Assembly: GCA_025201805.1 (NCBI GenBank)
Contig: MU619263.1
Coordinates: 150,297 to 214,296, forward strand
Length of the DNA: 64,000 nt
Direction of reading: 5' to 3'
Origin: Parasitella parasitica
Taxonomy: Eukaryota > Mucoromycota > Mucoromycetes > Mucorales > Mucoraceae
This document shows positions 1 to 11,475 of the stretch, in pieces (position 1 is the stretch's first letter; each line of letters opens with the position of its first letter). Below the pieces are notes generated by a model. The model made no database searches. It saw nothing but the letters and a program-made list of their open reading frames with translations, and was not told the DNA's origin. The position numbers were made by a program, and so were the translations under genes.

Positions 1-3000
1 GAAGGCGCCTACCTGGACCAGATCGTTCAGCCCCTGTACAACTTTTTCCGCGACCAGATCTACGTGATGAGCAACGGTAAATACGCCAAACGGGAAAAGG
101 ACCACAACCAGGTCATTGGCTACGACGACGTGAATCAGTTCTTTTGGCACTCTACATTTTACGACAAAATTTCGATCTCGGCGGCCAGCAAGGACCACAG
201 CAACACCCTCGGCAAATTACCGCCGCACGAGAGATACAATGCGCTGAAAAACGTGGATTGGGAAAAGTCGTTCAAAAAGACATACCTCGAAAAACGCACC
301 TGGATGCACGCGTCCATCAACTTTTCGAGGGTCTGGGTGATCCACATTGTCACGTTCTGGTACTACATCATGGCCAACGCCTATTCTTTGTATTTGAACG
401 TCGACAAAGAGATAGCCAAGGAAGAGGTTGCTGTGCAGATCTCGATTGTGGCCCTGGGTGGTGTCGTGGCATGCTTGCTGGTCCTCACCGGATCGTGCGC
501 AGAGCTGGCTTACTTGCCAACCACCTGGCACAATTCTAAATACGTGCTGCGTCGAATTGGCTTCTTGGTACTGCTCATTCTGGTCAATGCGGGTCCCTCC
601 TACTACTGTGTCATCATGGACAGGACGAGTTCCATTGCAAGGCTAGTCTCGATCATCCAGCTACTCGTCAGCGTGGCAACAACCCTCTTTCTGTCCATAG
701 TGCCATCATCCCGTCTCTTTATGCGCGCATCGCAACATACACGCGAAGAATTAGCAAATGAGCACTTTACAGCCAACTTTCCCTCGCTGAAAAGGATCGA
801 CCGCATCATGTCTATTTGTCTATGGCTCTGTGTGTTTGCCTGTAAGCTGCTGGAGTCGTACTTTTTCTTGGCCCTTTCATTCAAGGATCCGCTCAAGGTA
901 ATCAGCACCATGAAGATTACCAACTGCAACGACGCTTTGATTGGCACTATGCTGTGCGAGCAGATGCCCCGCATCACCATCTTTATCATGTTCCTGATGG
1001 ACATGGTGCTGTATTTCTTGGACACCTATCTGTGGTACATTATCTGGAACACCGTGTTCTCTGTATCTCGGTCGTTCTACCTCGGTATTTCCATTTGGTC
1101 TCCTTGGAGAAACATCTTTTCAAACCTCCCAAAGCGCATCTTTGTCAAATTACTGGCTACCCCCGATATTCAGGTGAAATACAAGCCCAAGGTACTCTGT
1201 TCTCAAATCTGGAACGCCATCGTTATTACCATGTATCGCGAACATTTGATTACCGTGGACCATGCTCAACGCATGCTGTATCAGCAGGTGTGTAGCTAGC
1301 ATATGTATATATACATATAAACATATATATATATATATATATATATAATATGCCAAAAAAAAAAAATGCACATATACTAACTTTATCGATTCATTCAATT
1401 AGGAAGTGAATCCAATGGACGGCAACCGCACGCTGAAAGCGCCTACATTTTTCGTCTCTCAGGAAGACACCTCGTTTAAAACCGAATACTTTCCCCAGAG
1501 CGGTGAAGCAGAGCGGCGCATACATTTTTTTGCCCAGAGTCTGACCACGCCTATGCCGCCACCGCATCCCGTTGAATGCATGCCAACTTTCACTGTTTTA
1601 ACGGTAAGTCTTGCAACATTTAGTAGCGTCCACTGTTTCTCCACCCCCACCCCCACCCTTACTCACACACATCCAAAATAGCCCCACTACGGAGAGAAGA
1701 TCCTTCTTAGTCTCCGCGAAATTATCCGGGAGGAGGACACCAGCACTCGAGTGACGCTGCTAGAGTACTTGAAGCAGCTGCATGCTGTGGAATGGGAGAA
1801 TTTTGTAAAGGACACGAAAATGCTGGCGGACGACGACGACAAGCGCAGCCTTGATTCCAGTGCCAAAAGCGACTCAGAATTATCAGTCGCTGGCTCACTG
1901 GAAAAGAGCCTGGTCAAGAGCGACATTGACGATCTGCCGTTCTACTGCATCGGCTTCAAGTCCTCCAAGCCAGAGTACACTCTCCGCACCCGTATCTGGG
2001 CATCGCTAAGGGCGCAAACACTGTACCGCACTGTGTCTGGCTTCATGAACTACCGCAAAGCTATCAAATTGCTGTATCGAGTCGAAAATCCCGAGACGGT
2101 GCAGCTGTACGGCGAGGACAAGGAGGGTCTGGACCACGACCTGGACAAGCTGTCTCGCCGCAAATTCAAGTTCCTAGTCGCCATGCAGAGATACGCCAAA
2201 TTCAGCCCAAGCGAAGCCGAAGACGCCGAGTTCTTGTTCAAGGCTTTCCCAGAGTTGCAAGTCGCCTACGTGGACGAAGAAAAGTCTGAGGCCGGCGACA
2301 TCACGTACTTTTCTGCATTGATTGACGGCACATGCAAGCTGACCGAAGACGGCAAGCGACAGCCTCGCTTCAGAATTCGGCTGCCTGGTAATCCCATCCT
2401 CGGTGATGGTAAATCAGACAACCAGAACCACGCCATCATCTTTTACCGCGGTGAGTTTCTGCAACTGGTCGATGCCAATCAAGACAACTACTTGGAAGAG
2501 TGTCTGAAAATCCGCAATGTGTTGGGTGAGTTCGAGACCCTGGAGCCCTCACAAGTATCGCCCTACTCTGCTACCTACCCTAAATCCAATCGATCGCCCG
2601 TGGCCATCGTAGGGGCTCGTGAATACATCTTTTCCGAAAACGTTGGTGTCCTCGGCGATGTTGCTGCTGGCAAGGAGCAGACGTTTGGTACTCTAACGCA
2701 GCGTATCATGGCTAAAATCGGGGGCAAGCTGCATTATGGCCATCCGGATTTCCTGAATGCCATTTTCATGAACACGCGCGGCGGCGTTTCCAAGGCGCAA
2801 AAGGGTCTTCATTTGAACGAGGATATCTATGCGGGCATGAATGCATTTACAAGAGGCGGTCGCATCAAGCATACCGAGTATTTCCAGTGCGGTAAGGGTC
2901 GCGATCTAGGCTTTGGCTCCATTTTGAACTTTACCACCAAGATTGGCACTGGCATGGGTGAGCAAATGCTGTCGCGAGAATACTACTACATTGGCACGCA

Positions 3001-4813
3001 GCTTCCTCTGGATCGGTTCTTGACTTTCTACTATGCTCATCCTGGCTTCCACATCAACAACATTTTTATTATGATGTCTGTGCAAATGTTCATGCTGGCT
3101 ATCCTGTTTATCAGCGCCATGGGTGCTACTTTGACCATCTGCGAGTATAATGCGGATGCGCCTCCTGAAGCACCACTCACGCCGGAAGGCTGCTACAATT
3201 TGGTCCCCATTTTCGACTGGGTCAAGCGTTGTATTCTCTCCATCTTTGTCGTATTCTTTGCAGCTTTCTTGCCCCTGTTCTTGCAGGAATTGACAGAAAG
3301 AGGGTTCTGGAGAAGTTTAACGCGTATGGGACGACATTTCATGTCTCTCTCGCCGTTGTTCGAGATCTTTGTCACCCAAATCTACTCGAATTCCGTCTTG
3401 GATAACCTGGTGTATGGCGGTGCTCAGTACATCGGCACTGGCCGTGGTTTTGCTACCTCTCGTATTCCGTTTTCTACGCTGTATTCTAGATTCACTAGCC
3501 CTAGTATCTACATTGGCGCCAGAAATCTGATTATAATGCTGTTTGCCTCTATCGCCTACTGGATCCCACACTTGATCTACTTTTGGTTCACGGTGATCGC
3601 TTTGATTATATCTCCTTTTGTCTTTAATCCAAACCAGTTCTCTCCAGTAGACTTTCTGGTGGACTACAAAGAGTTTATCCGCTGGCTTTCTCGCGGCAAT
3701 TCCAAGACGCACGCCAACTCGTGGATCAGCCATACTCGCGCTTCCAGAGCTCGCATTACCGGATACAAGCGTAGCAAGCCTACAGAGGCTACTAGTAAAA
3801 TCAGCGACATGCCTCGTGCAGGTCTGGGAGCCATATTTGTCAGCGAAGTCATCTTACCACTGTTCTATGCGTTACTGTGCACTATTCCTTACACGTTTGT
3901 CAAAAGTTTCGACACAACCGACCCCACATTGCCTGCTACCGGGCCCAGCCCTTTAATTCGTATCGGCGTCATAGCATTTGCGCCCATTCTTCTCAATATC
4001 GTGGGCCTCATGGTCTTTTTTGGCATGTCTGTCGGTATGGGATCAATTCTGAGCATCTGGCTCGTCAAATTTGGCTCTCTCATGGCCGCAATGGCCCATG
4101 CCTGGTCTGTCATTTGTATCATTATCATTTTCGAAGTGTTCTTTTTGCTTGAGGAGTGGAAACTGGCTAATGTTGTGCTCGGCATGGTTGCAATGGTGGG
4201 GATCCAGCGCTTTGTTCTGAAGCTGCTGACTGTCTGCTGCCTGACAAGAGAGTTCAAGCAGGACGAAGCCAACAGAGGCTGGTGGACCGGCAAATGGTAT
4301 GGTCGAGGGGTAAGTTATTTGAACACACATTTCAATTGTATTTTCGCACACGTTACTCACTGTATTTTGTCTTGTTTTTATCTGTCAAAAAGTTGGGCTG
4401 GCATGGTAAGTTCAGCATAAAACTCTCATCCAAACAATCGTGTACTCACATTATTGCCTGTAGTTATCACACAGCCCGGTCGCGAATTCATATGTAAAAT
4501 CATTGAGATGACAGAATTCTCTACCGACTTCTTGCTAGGACACATCATTCTCTTTTTCCTTTCACTGTTTATTATTATCCCTTACATCAATACCGCCCAC
4601 TCTCTGATGCTGTTCTGGCTTCGACCTTCCAAGCAAATTAGAGCGCACATTTGGACAGCAAAGCAACGCAGAGAAAGAAAGCGTGTTGCCATCTGCTACG
4701 GTGTTATGTTTTATAGCATGTTTTTATTATTTATTGGCCTTGTAGCTGCTCCTATGATATTGGGTAAATCCTTGCTTTCAGGACTTGTGCCCGTTCATAA
4801 TATTCCTATTTAG
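1..4813 (+). CDS. FKS1: 1,3-beta-glucan synthase catalytic subunit, 5'-truncated by the window edge
   Basis: Integral plasma-membrane enzyme that polymerises UDP-glucose into beta-1,3-glucan for the cell wall. Exons rebuilt as 1-1287, 1403-1603, 1682-4309, 4393-4405 and 4464-4813, all in phase, giving 1492 residues; fungal Fks1 proteins are about 1850-1900, so roughly 400 N-terminal residues lie outside the window. The visible start carries the conserved FKS1 domain (REKDHN, then [10 protein letters not shown]), followed by a first membrane block, the large cytoplasmic glucan synthase domain ([23 protein letters not shown] near 2790-2910) and a second set of membrane helices ending near the stop. 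The region matching echinocandin hot spot 1 (865-891) reads FLALSFKDP and hot spot 2 (3215-3238) reads DWVKRCIL. The fourth exon is a 13-nt microexon (LGWH) needed to reach the conserved tail with TQPGREF. The next gene starts about 290 bp downstream on the same strand. Family assignment is certain. Confidence 0.97.
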
Positions 4814-5106
4814 AATTATATAAATAAATATATATATATATACGTATGCTCTTTGATCATCGATGTAATTTGCGGCTCTATTTTTTAATGTGTTTTGTTG
4901 ATCCACTTGTGTCTTGAGCCACCACAGGTGTAGACAAAGTCAGGTTTAAGTTGGGTAATGCCATTTTTACCACAACAGCCAAATGGTAGCTGGCACATTT
5001 GGCTTCAAGGCAAGATGTGGCTTATGAATGCCTTCAAACACTTTTGGCCCAAGAGCAACCATACCTTTCTTTTTTTTTTTTGTTTCAAATCTGATACATC
5101 ATCAAT

Positions 5107-6760
5107 ATGAAGTCGAGGATCCTAACGAGACGCCATAAAATCGATCTTCAGCCGGACAATGATAATAAAATCAATTTGAAAAGCGAAGAACACGCTAGTG
5201 TGGTGTACGTTCGTAAACATACCGAAGACGACATGCAGGCATTGGAATCAAGCAATGCAGGCATCGGCAGTGAAAATGAGCCGCTGAGAGTCAAGTTGGA
5301 AGATGTATCAAACAACGAGCCGCTTTTTCAAATAAAGCCAGGTAAGTTTAACTTTTTTTTTTTTTTTGAAGGCGAAAAAAACATTACGTTAAAATGTTTT
5401 GTTTTGTGCAGAGACAGCCAGGACATATGATGTCAATTCCCGTTATTATTGCGTAAAGTGCAATCTACCAATACCAGATTTCAAGTCAGTTCTGGAGCAT
5501 CGCAAGGCGGTCCACAACTTTACTGTCAAAAAATCGACCTTAAAGCACATGGAACTGGAGCCAGACATACACAATCCTGACTTCTATTGCAGCACATGCG
5601 AAACAACGTACACAGCCCGCGCACTATACAGATTCCATCTTAAAAAAACTCATTTTATGGTCCTTAAACCACTGCGCTCCGTGTCGGTGCTAAATAAGAA
5701 AATCAGGCCTGATCCGTACGACGCCAATTTTTACTGCCGCTCATGCGACTTCACATATGCCGAGAAGAGCGTGTTCCGACAACATTTGTGCACCGTCCAC
5801 GGCATTACCTCATTCAAAAGGGACCCTGAATATTTCCCTGACTGGGATAATCCAGATTTCCGCTGTGAATGCTGCAAATACACTTACAAAAGTCGAACCG
5901 TGTTTCACACTCACTGTATAAGAGTGCACGGAATGAGGAGGCCTTACGGAGCACACTTGAACAACTATCCGGACGTAAATGACCCCAACTTTTATTGCAA
6001 AGTGTGCGACAAGACATACAAACACAGGTGTTCGTACAATAACCATTGCAAGTCTGTCCACGGCATCACGTACGGGAAATCGTTTGCTAATCCTGACGTG
6101 TCACCAGACGCTTCAGATCCCAACAACTACTGCAGAACATGTGAAAGATGGCTCTGTGGTCGCTATACTTTCCGCAAGCATTTGTTTACTGCCCACGGCA
6201 TTCTCGCTGCACCACATAGGGCCGCAAATAGCAAAATCAGACCAGATGTCAACGACCCAAACAATTACTGCAGGATGTGCGACAAGACCTTGTCGTCAAA
6301 GTCTAGTTACAGATACCACCTATTCGCAATACACTCTATGAAAAAAAGAAAAGGCAAGAGGAGGATAAAGGGCAAGAAGCCTGATGTCAACGATCCCAAC
6401 TTTTATTGCTGTATTTGTCAACACAAATTCCCGAGCAAGGCCAGGTATCGTTTGCACCTTGGCATGGTACACCACATAATGGCAGATCTAGGGCCTCAAA
6501 AACCCAAAAGCCTTCCTGACCCTAACGATCCGAACTTGCACTGCGCAACTTGCGATAAATCGTTCAATTCGCGGGCACAGTTTAGATACCACTGCAGAGT
6601 TTCCCATTGGATGTTTCTGGATCCTCCTGACCAAAATTCTGCTGCTGTTATCGACGTCAACAGCCCGGATTTCCTCTGCGCCAAGTGCGATCGCAACTAC
6701 ACTCGCAAAACCGCTTTCAGTGTTCATCTGAATACGCATCATGGCATCATAGTATCTTGA
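5107..6760 (+). CDS. Ten-finger C2H2 zinc-finger protein with regular DPN-type linkers
   Basis: Two exons, 5107-5341 and 5412-6760, give 527 residues; the intron has GTAAGT and GTGCAG ends and keeps phase 1. Residues 1 to about 80 are charged and finger-free. The second exon is almost entirely ten C2H2 fingers (C-X2-C-X12-H-X3/4-H) spaced about 45 residues apart, each opening with a near-constant lead-in such as DVNDPNFYC and usually closing with HGI or similar. This long spacing differs from the classic TGEKP linker used by tandem DNA-reading fingers, so each finger may act as a separate module that binds nucleic acid or protein. Probably nuclear. I do not recognise a named orthologue; a lineage-specific expanded family of Mucoromycota is my inference. 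The stop lies about 200 bp from the convergent stop of the next gene. Confidence 0.88.
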
Positions 6761-6961
6761 ATGTCTTTAATATAGTTTACCATTAGTACCTTTTTTTTTT
6801 TATAGTTTATATGATTAAATAAAAAACGAGCTATGAATTTTTTTTACAAGTTTATTCTGCTACTATTTACATTTAAAGAACATCAATCGACTGCAATATT
6901 TTGACACCAATTTCAAACTAACAGAGATTAAAAAGTTAGCGGTTTGAGCACATTAGCCGTT

Positions 6962-8791
6962 CTACAATGCACTTACACAGGCTACAATCACTGCAACAAT
7001 AATCAGGTAAATGATAATCAAGGTCTGATACTCCACGCCAAAGTTGGTCAAATGATCTCTCAACATGGACAGCAGATCAGAAATCACACGCAGACGATCA
7101 TTCAGAATCTGGGCACGCTGAGGAATCTCCAAGTACTCTCTGATTGCCGTATACATGGGCTGCAATGCAGGCTCAGACCAAAAGATCTCGGGAGTGTCTA
7201 GTACATTGGACACAAGATTGACGTTCATTCTCAATGTAAACAGCTGGCCGTTGATTTTGGTGATCTCGGCACGAGTTTTACCTAGTCGGCCTGTTTCAGC
7301 CATTTCTTTGGGCAGATGTTTTGTGTCTTCGATGGTTTTGTCCATGATGTCCTCATAGCGAGCCACAACGGCGCTTTGCGATAAGCCGTGCGACAGCGTC
7401 AGTTTGATCATATGGTTGCTGCTTTTCAGCGTAATCATGTCGTTGAAGATGCGGGGCTTCATTTGCGAAGTGTCGTATTGAAAGTGGATTTCCTCAATTT
7501 GCATGTCTTCGTCTGGGTTATCGCGGAAAGGATCGATGGAAAACTGCATAAAGTCTTCCAGCATGAGCAATTCCTCCGCACGGCGGAAATTCCAAAACAC
7601 AACGACGCCATAGTCGAATATGAACACTTCGCCGCCTTTGAATATTTCTCGAGGCGGAGGAGGAGGCTGCTGCTGCTGCTGCTGCTGCTGTTCTTGTTGT
7701 TCTTCTTCTACATGTTCTTGCTCGGGTATCTTTTCATTTGGCTTATTATCTGCAAAGGGATTATCAAAGATTCCTTCCTCCTCCTCTTCCTCCTCTTCCC
7801 CTTCTTCCCGCTCTCCTTCTCGCGGCTTAGGTGAGCCATTTTGTTGTTTTTTAAACTCTTCGTGCAACCTCTGCTGTTGTTCTTGTTGCAATCTGGCTTC
7901 GTCCTCCTCCTCATAAAAGTCCTTGTGATTTGGATAATACTCATCGGCGTAAGGATGGCCTGGGGGAGGTTGGCTGGTGATAGGCGCACCATCTTGCTGT
8001 AAATGGTCTTCGTCATAGTCCATTTCTTCTTCGTCCTGTGTGTTATGACGATGGTTGCCCGGTGCTTGAGGCACATTGCTCCTTACTCGGATGTTGTGTA
8101 GATTGTCCTTGTCTGGACGAAGTGTTCTCAGTGGGAAATGATAAGCGGCGTACAAGCATTCATCATACAGACGGGGCGCTACACGATGGTGTTGGCGCAG
8201 AAAAGGCCGAAGACGGGCAAGATCGTAACCATCGCCAGTGCAATAGGCAGCAGCTCGCGGTAACAGAGCCAACTCACGTTCGTCTTTTGTCATGCGCTCA
8301 GCTTGCGTCCGAGAACCAAATGTCCATTCAATAGGAAGCGGTACGCCTGCCGTACGAGGCTGGCTTTGCTCGTCTTGCCACTGCTGTTGCTGATGCTCAT
8401 CAAACGAAATAGTCGAGAAGCGCCGAAGCTCTGCCGCAGTGACATACGTTTCTTGTTTTGCAGTATCCATGTCGTTGCTGTTGTTGTCGAGGTTGGCATC
8501 CACAGGCAGTGTCGACTGCATGCTCGTCTCGGGATCATCCGCGGTAGACTGGGGAAACAGGACCAGCTTTTGAGACACCTTTGTGCTTCTCAATGGCTGC
8601 GTGGGTTTTCCCTTTGATTTATCGTTGAGTGCGTTTAGGCTGTTGCTCAAGTTGGAGCTACTTGTCGCTTGCACATTTTGCGGGATAGGATTTGTCTTGA
8701 GCACTTGCTTAGAAATCGCCGACGGCTTTTTGCTTGCTTGCGATATCTTTTTACTGGAGGACGATGGCCCGTCAGATGGTTTGTTTGACAT
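6962..8791 (-). CDS. RMD1: RMD1/RMND1-family (DUF155) protein with C-terminal membrane anchor
   Basis: Single uninterrupted frame of 609 residues starting at the ATG at 8791. The N-terminal half is low complexity: Ser/Lys-rich, then acidic, then a polyglutamine-polyproline tract (encoded around 7655-7705). The C-terminal half is the DUF155 domain: it opens with GEVFIFDYGVVVFWNF, continues with SSNHMIKLTLSHGLSQS, and ends with a hydrophobic helix of about 20 residues just before the stop, which predicts a tail anchor. Yeast Rmd1 and Rmd8 and fission yeast Sif2/Sif3 have this arrangement; mitochondrial RMND1 shares the domain. No mitochondrial presequence is apparent, so the cytosolic or endomembrane branch is favoured. 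Which paralogue it matches is not resolved; the biochemical role of the family is poorly known. The gene diverges from ARL2 across an 866-bp gap. Confidence 0.9.
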   Translation of the reverse strand: MSNKPSDGPSSSSKKISQASKKPSAISKQVLKTNPIPQNVQATSSSNLSNSLNALNDKSKGKPTQPLRSTKVSQKLVLFPQSTADDPETSMQSTLPVDANLDNNSNDMDTAKQETYVTAAELRRFSTISFDEHQQQQWQDEQSQPRTAGVPLPIEWTFGSRTQAERMTKDERELALLPRAAAYCTGDGYDLARLRPFLRQHHRVAPRLYDECLYAAYHFPLRTLRPDKDNLHNIRVRSNVPQAPGNHRHNTQDEEEMDYDEDHLQQDGAPITSQPPPGHPYADEYYPNHKDFYEEEDEARLQQEQQQRLHEEFKKQQNGSPKPREGEREEGEEEEEEEEGIFDNPFADNKPNEKIPEQEHVEEEQQEQQQQQQQQPPPPPREIFKGGEVFIFDYGVVVFWNFRRAEELLMLEDFMQFSIDPFRDNPDEDMQIEEIHFQYDTSQMKPRIFNDMITLKSSNHMIKLTLSHGLSQSAVVARYEDIMDKTIEDTKHLPKEMAETGRLGKTRAEITKINGQLFTLRMNVNLVSNVLDTPEIFWSEPALQPMYTAIREYLEIPQRAQILNDRLRVISDLLSMLRDHLTNFGVEYQTLIIIYLIIVAVIVACVSAL

Positions 8792-9657
8792 AATGTTTGA
8801 ATAGTGAAAACTGAAGTTGTAGACGAAAAAAAAAAAAAAAAAAAAAAGCGGGATTTTTCAATTGAAAATGTTACTTATAGAATGTGTTCAAACCTTTGCC
8901 GACCAATCAATTTTACAATGCTATTCTTTTTTTTAAAAAAAAAAAACTAATGCAAATGCCTTTAATCATTATGAATAAAAAATAGCATATTGAAAAAGAC
9001 TAAGTCTTGACGGTTTGAGACAATAAATGGTTTGGAATTTTATGAGAAGATCCCTGAGGTAATTGTCTTGTTTCCTTGGTACACATCAGCAAAGTGCAAG
9101 TAATCAAGATTGAGGTTTAATTAAAGTAGCTCCCAGAACTTATGGTCCTTTTTGATTTCTATTTTAGAAAAACTTGACTTAAACGCAAATCACTGCATTA
9201 GATGCAAGATATGGCCATTAAAGCCCCGGGCAAGCATGTGTCTAGCTTGATCTCTGATCATGGTTCAATTGCAAGCTTTGCAGTGCAATGAAACTCTAAA
9301 AAGTAGCTCTACGAATATTGAAAAACGTAGGCGGAAACTTGTCAGTTAATCCCACAATCACTAATTTTACAATTACCTGAAAAAATAAGACTACAACAAA
9401 CAGGCGTATTCCAGGCATTTGAGCAAGTCAAATGTCATAAATCTCTACCAAAAGCCATGGATTTAGAGCCAAAAGAGTATTAACTTCAAAAGTATATGCA
9501 CGCTTTAAATTTGCAGCATTCAGGCGTTTTTTCTAATGATGGCATCGTGTCGAGGAGCTCACTGCCGCAAAAGGAAGAAGGTGACCCATCATCATTTTTG
9601 ACGCACCAGCAACTCCGTTAAAATAAATTTTTGTTTGTATTCATCTTTAGAAACAAA
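8792..9657. promoter_or_regulatory. Divergent intergenic region between the RMD1-like gene and ARL2
   Basis: The two start codons face away from each other, so both promoters must lie here. A run of about 22 A residues sits near 8826-8847, only 35 bp upstream of the RMD1-like start codon. No convincing ORF, RNA gene or repeat was seen in the rest. Confidence 0.6.
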
Positions 9658-10334
9658 ATGGGTTTGCTAACGATTCTCAAGAAAAACAGACAAAATGAAA
9701 AGGAAATGCGTATCCTGATGTTGTAAGTAACGATTCAACCGTTTAATATATTCCCATCATATAGTAACAATAAATAAATAAAAAAACTCCCAGAGGTTTG
9801 GATAACGCAGGCAAAACAACCATATTGAAAAGAATCAACGGCGAGCCTATTGACACCATCTCTCCTACGCTCGGTTTCAACATCAAAACATTAGAGCATG
9901 AAAAGTAAGTATATATGCAGACAAAACTCTAGCAGCAAGCTAAACGACGAATAAGCTACAAACTCAATATTTGGGATGTTGGTGGGCAAAAGTCAATTCG
10001 GTCTTACTGGCGAAATTACTTTGAACAGACGGATGCGTTAGTCTGGGTGGTAGATTCGGCAGATCGTCTTCGATTGAAGGATTGCAAACACGAATTAGCA
10101 CAGCTTCTGCAAGAGGAGAGATTGGCAGGCGCTACGCTGTTGGTGTTTGCAAACAAACAGGATATCGCGGGTGCTTTGACTGATATAGAGATCAAGAACG
10201 CACTAGGGTTGGATGATATCAAGAGCCACCATTGGGCCATTTTGCCTTGTAGTGCCGTGACAGGAGACAATCTACTTAAAGGCATGGATTGGGTTGTAAG
10301 CGATGTTGCTTCAAGAATCTACATGTTGGATTGA
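9658..10334 (+). CDS. ARL2: ADP-ribosylation factor-like GTPase 2
   Basis: Three exons, 9658-9722, 9794-9904 and 9956-10334, encode exactly 184 residues, the usual Arl2 length. It begins MGLLTILKK (Gly2 present as in Arf-family proteins), then the P-loop GLDNAGKTT, switch I with [10 protein letters not shown], the DVGGQ motif of switch II, NKQD for guanine recognition, and a SAVTG loop. Arl2 (Cin4 in budding yeast, Alp41 in fission yeast) works with tubulin cofactors in tubulin folding and microtubule integrity. The LLTILKK start and the WVVDSADR stretch favour Arl2 over Arf1 or Arl1. Both introns are short (71 and 51 nt). Confidence 0.95.
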
Positions 10335-10600
10335 GAGAATAGCGCGTCGAGTTCTGGATCACATATATACCTTTTTTTTTCTTTTTTTCTTTTTCGTTTT
10401 GATTAAATTCCCGTTAGAAAGGTGATCCCTTTGCTAAATCATTGAGCATGATTTGGAAGTTAGCCTTGAACAGATTGCAACCGAAAGCTATATCTCTGGA
10501 CAATTTTGATGAAAACCTTTTAATCTTTAAAGTGTTTTATCATAGAACGAGCTGGTCACCCCGCCCATTCTGGTGATTTTATTTTCGCACCTTCGCTACG

Positions 10601-11300
10601 CTACTGTAAAAATCGACCTTCGTTTATGCGAAGTCCATCTCTCTCTGCGAGGCTGTCTGTATTTATACGGTATAAGAGGAAATAGTATGTGATTGTGGTT
10701 GTACTACCTTTAAGAAAGACTTCAGTAAAAACGACATTTCTCATGCAATTGGGTGGGATTCGATTTTGCTTCTCATATTCAGATTGCTCTATGAGACCTT
10801 TTATAGAGCTAGGATTTTGGACTCTCGAGAGAGCAACGTATAATTGGCCAAGGGAAAAAACAGGCTTTGGAAGGTATAAACCCACCTTTTGCAAAGTTTG
10901 TCCTTGAGCCTTGTTTACAGACATTGCAAAGGCAAGCCTAATGGGAAATTGGTGTCTTTGGAAGCTGATAGGGGACTCATCAGGTGAATTTAAAGATATT
11001 TTTGGAATAAGCACTACATTATCATAAAGACCGGTAGATGGGCTTATGTTTCTCAGCAGGATTATAGGACAATGCTGTTGAAGTTTCAGTAGGTGAGGAG
11101 GAAGATCACCGACGTCAATGTTGTTCATCATTTCTGAGGGATATTGTACTTGAGCTACCACAGAGGAACATTTATCAGCACTACTATATATGACCTCTTG
11201 GTCATGAATTTGAGTAAGCGTGATATCATTAAAAATCTGGACATCGGCATTCATTGGTGTCGTAATAACTAAGTTAGTGAGCTTGTCTACCCAAAAGTGG
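10601..11300 (-). pseudogene. Helitron helicase C-terminal fragment
   Basis: A minus-strand open frame (Met at 11254, stop at 10601) shows the C-terminal part of the Pif1-like helicase of Helitrons: PMNADVQIFN near its start, the YSSADK segment, then the conserved AFAMSVNKAQGQTL and LYVALSRV motifs (helicase motifs V and VI). Walker A and B are absent, so it cannot be active. The Helitron-like sequence fades at about 11300, close to the inverted repeat at 11316. The matching N-terminal half of a Helitron lies on the same strand at 13217-14332, so this is the distal part of one broken element. A short inverted repeat (TCACC/GGTGA, 10555-10580) lies just beyond its stop, but I see no clear CTRR terminus. 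Confidence 0.85.
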
Positions 11301-11315
11301 GAGTGTGCTATTGAT

Positions 11316-11336
11316 ACAGTGAACGCAGCATCAAAT
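11316..11336 (+). repeat. Left copy of a perfect 21-nt inverted repeat bounding the insertion
   Basis: These 21 nt are the exact reverse complement of 13195-13215. The core begins CAGTGAACGCAGC. A perfect 21-nt inverted match in 1.9 kb is not expected by chance. A looser match (TGCTATT) continues a few bases outside both copies. Confidence 0.85.
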
Positions 11337-11475
11337 ACAACAGTTGCCGAAGCGAAGGTAGAAGAAGTGGTACAGGCTTTCCAGCCACGCTTTATTTTCA
11401 GTATATAACTAAGAAACTTATCTCATAATCTCCTCTTTCTTCAGATCTTTTCAAGCCACACATTCGTAGCTAACT

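Noticed and set aside
5412-6760. Regularly spaced repeats considered as a CRISPR-like array
   Set aside because: They encode zinc fingers in one open frame and differ at wobble positions.
10555-10600. Helitron 3' terminus
   Set aside because: A short inverted repeat is present but is followed by CTAT rather than a CTRR end, so the terminus cannot be fixed.
11220-11408. 62-codon plus frame across the left inverted repeat
   Set aside because: Antisense to the Helitron fragment and crosses the insertion boundary.
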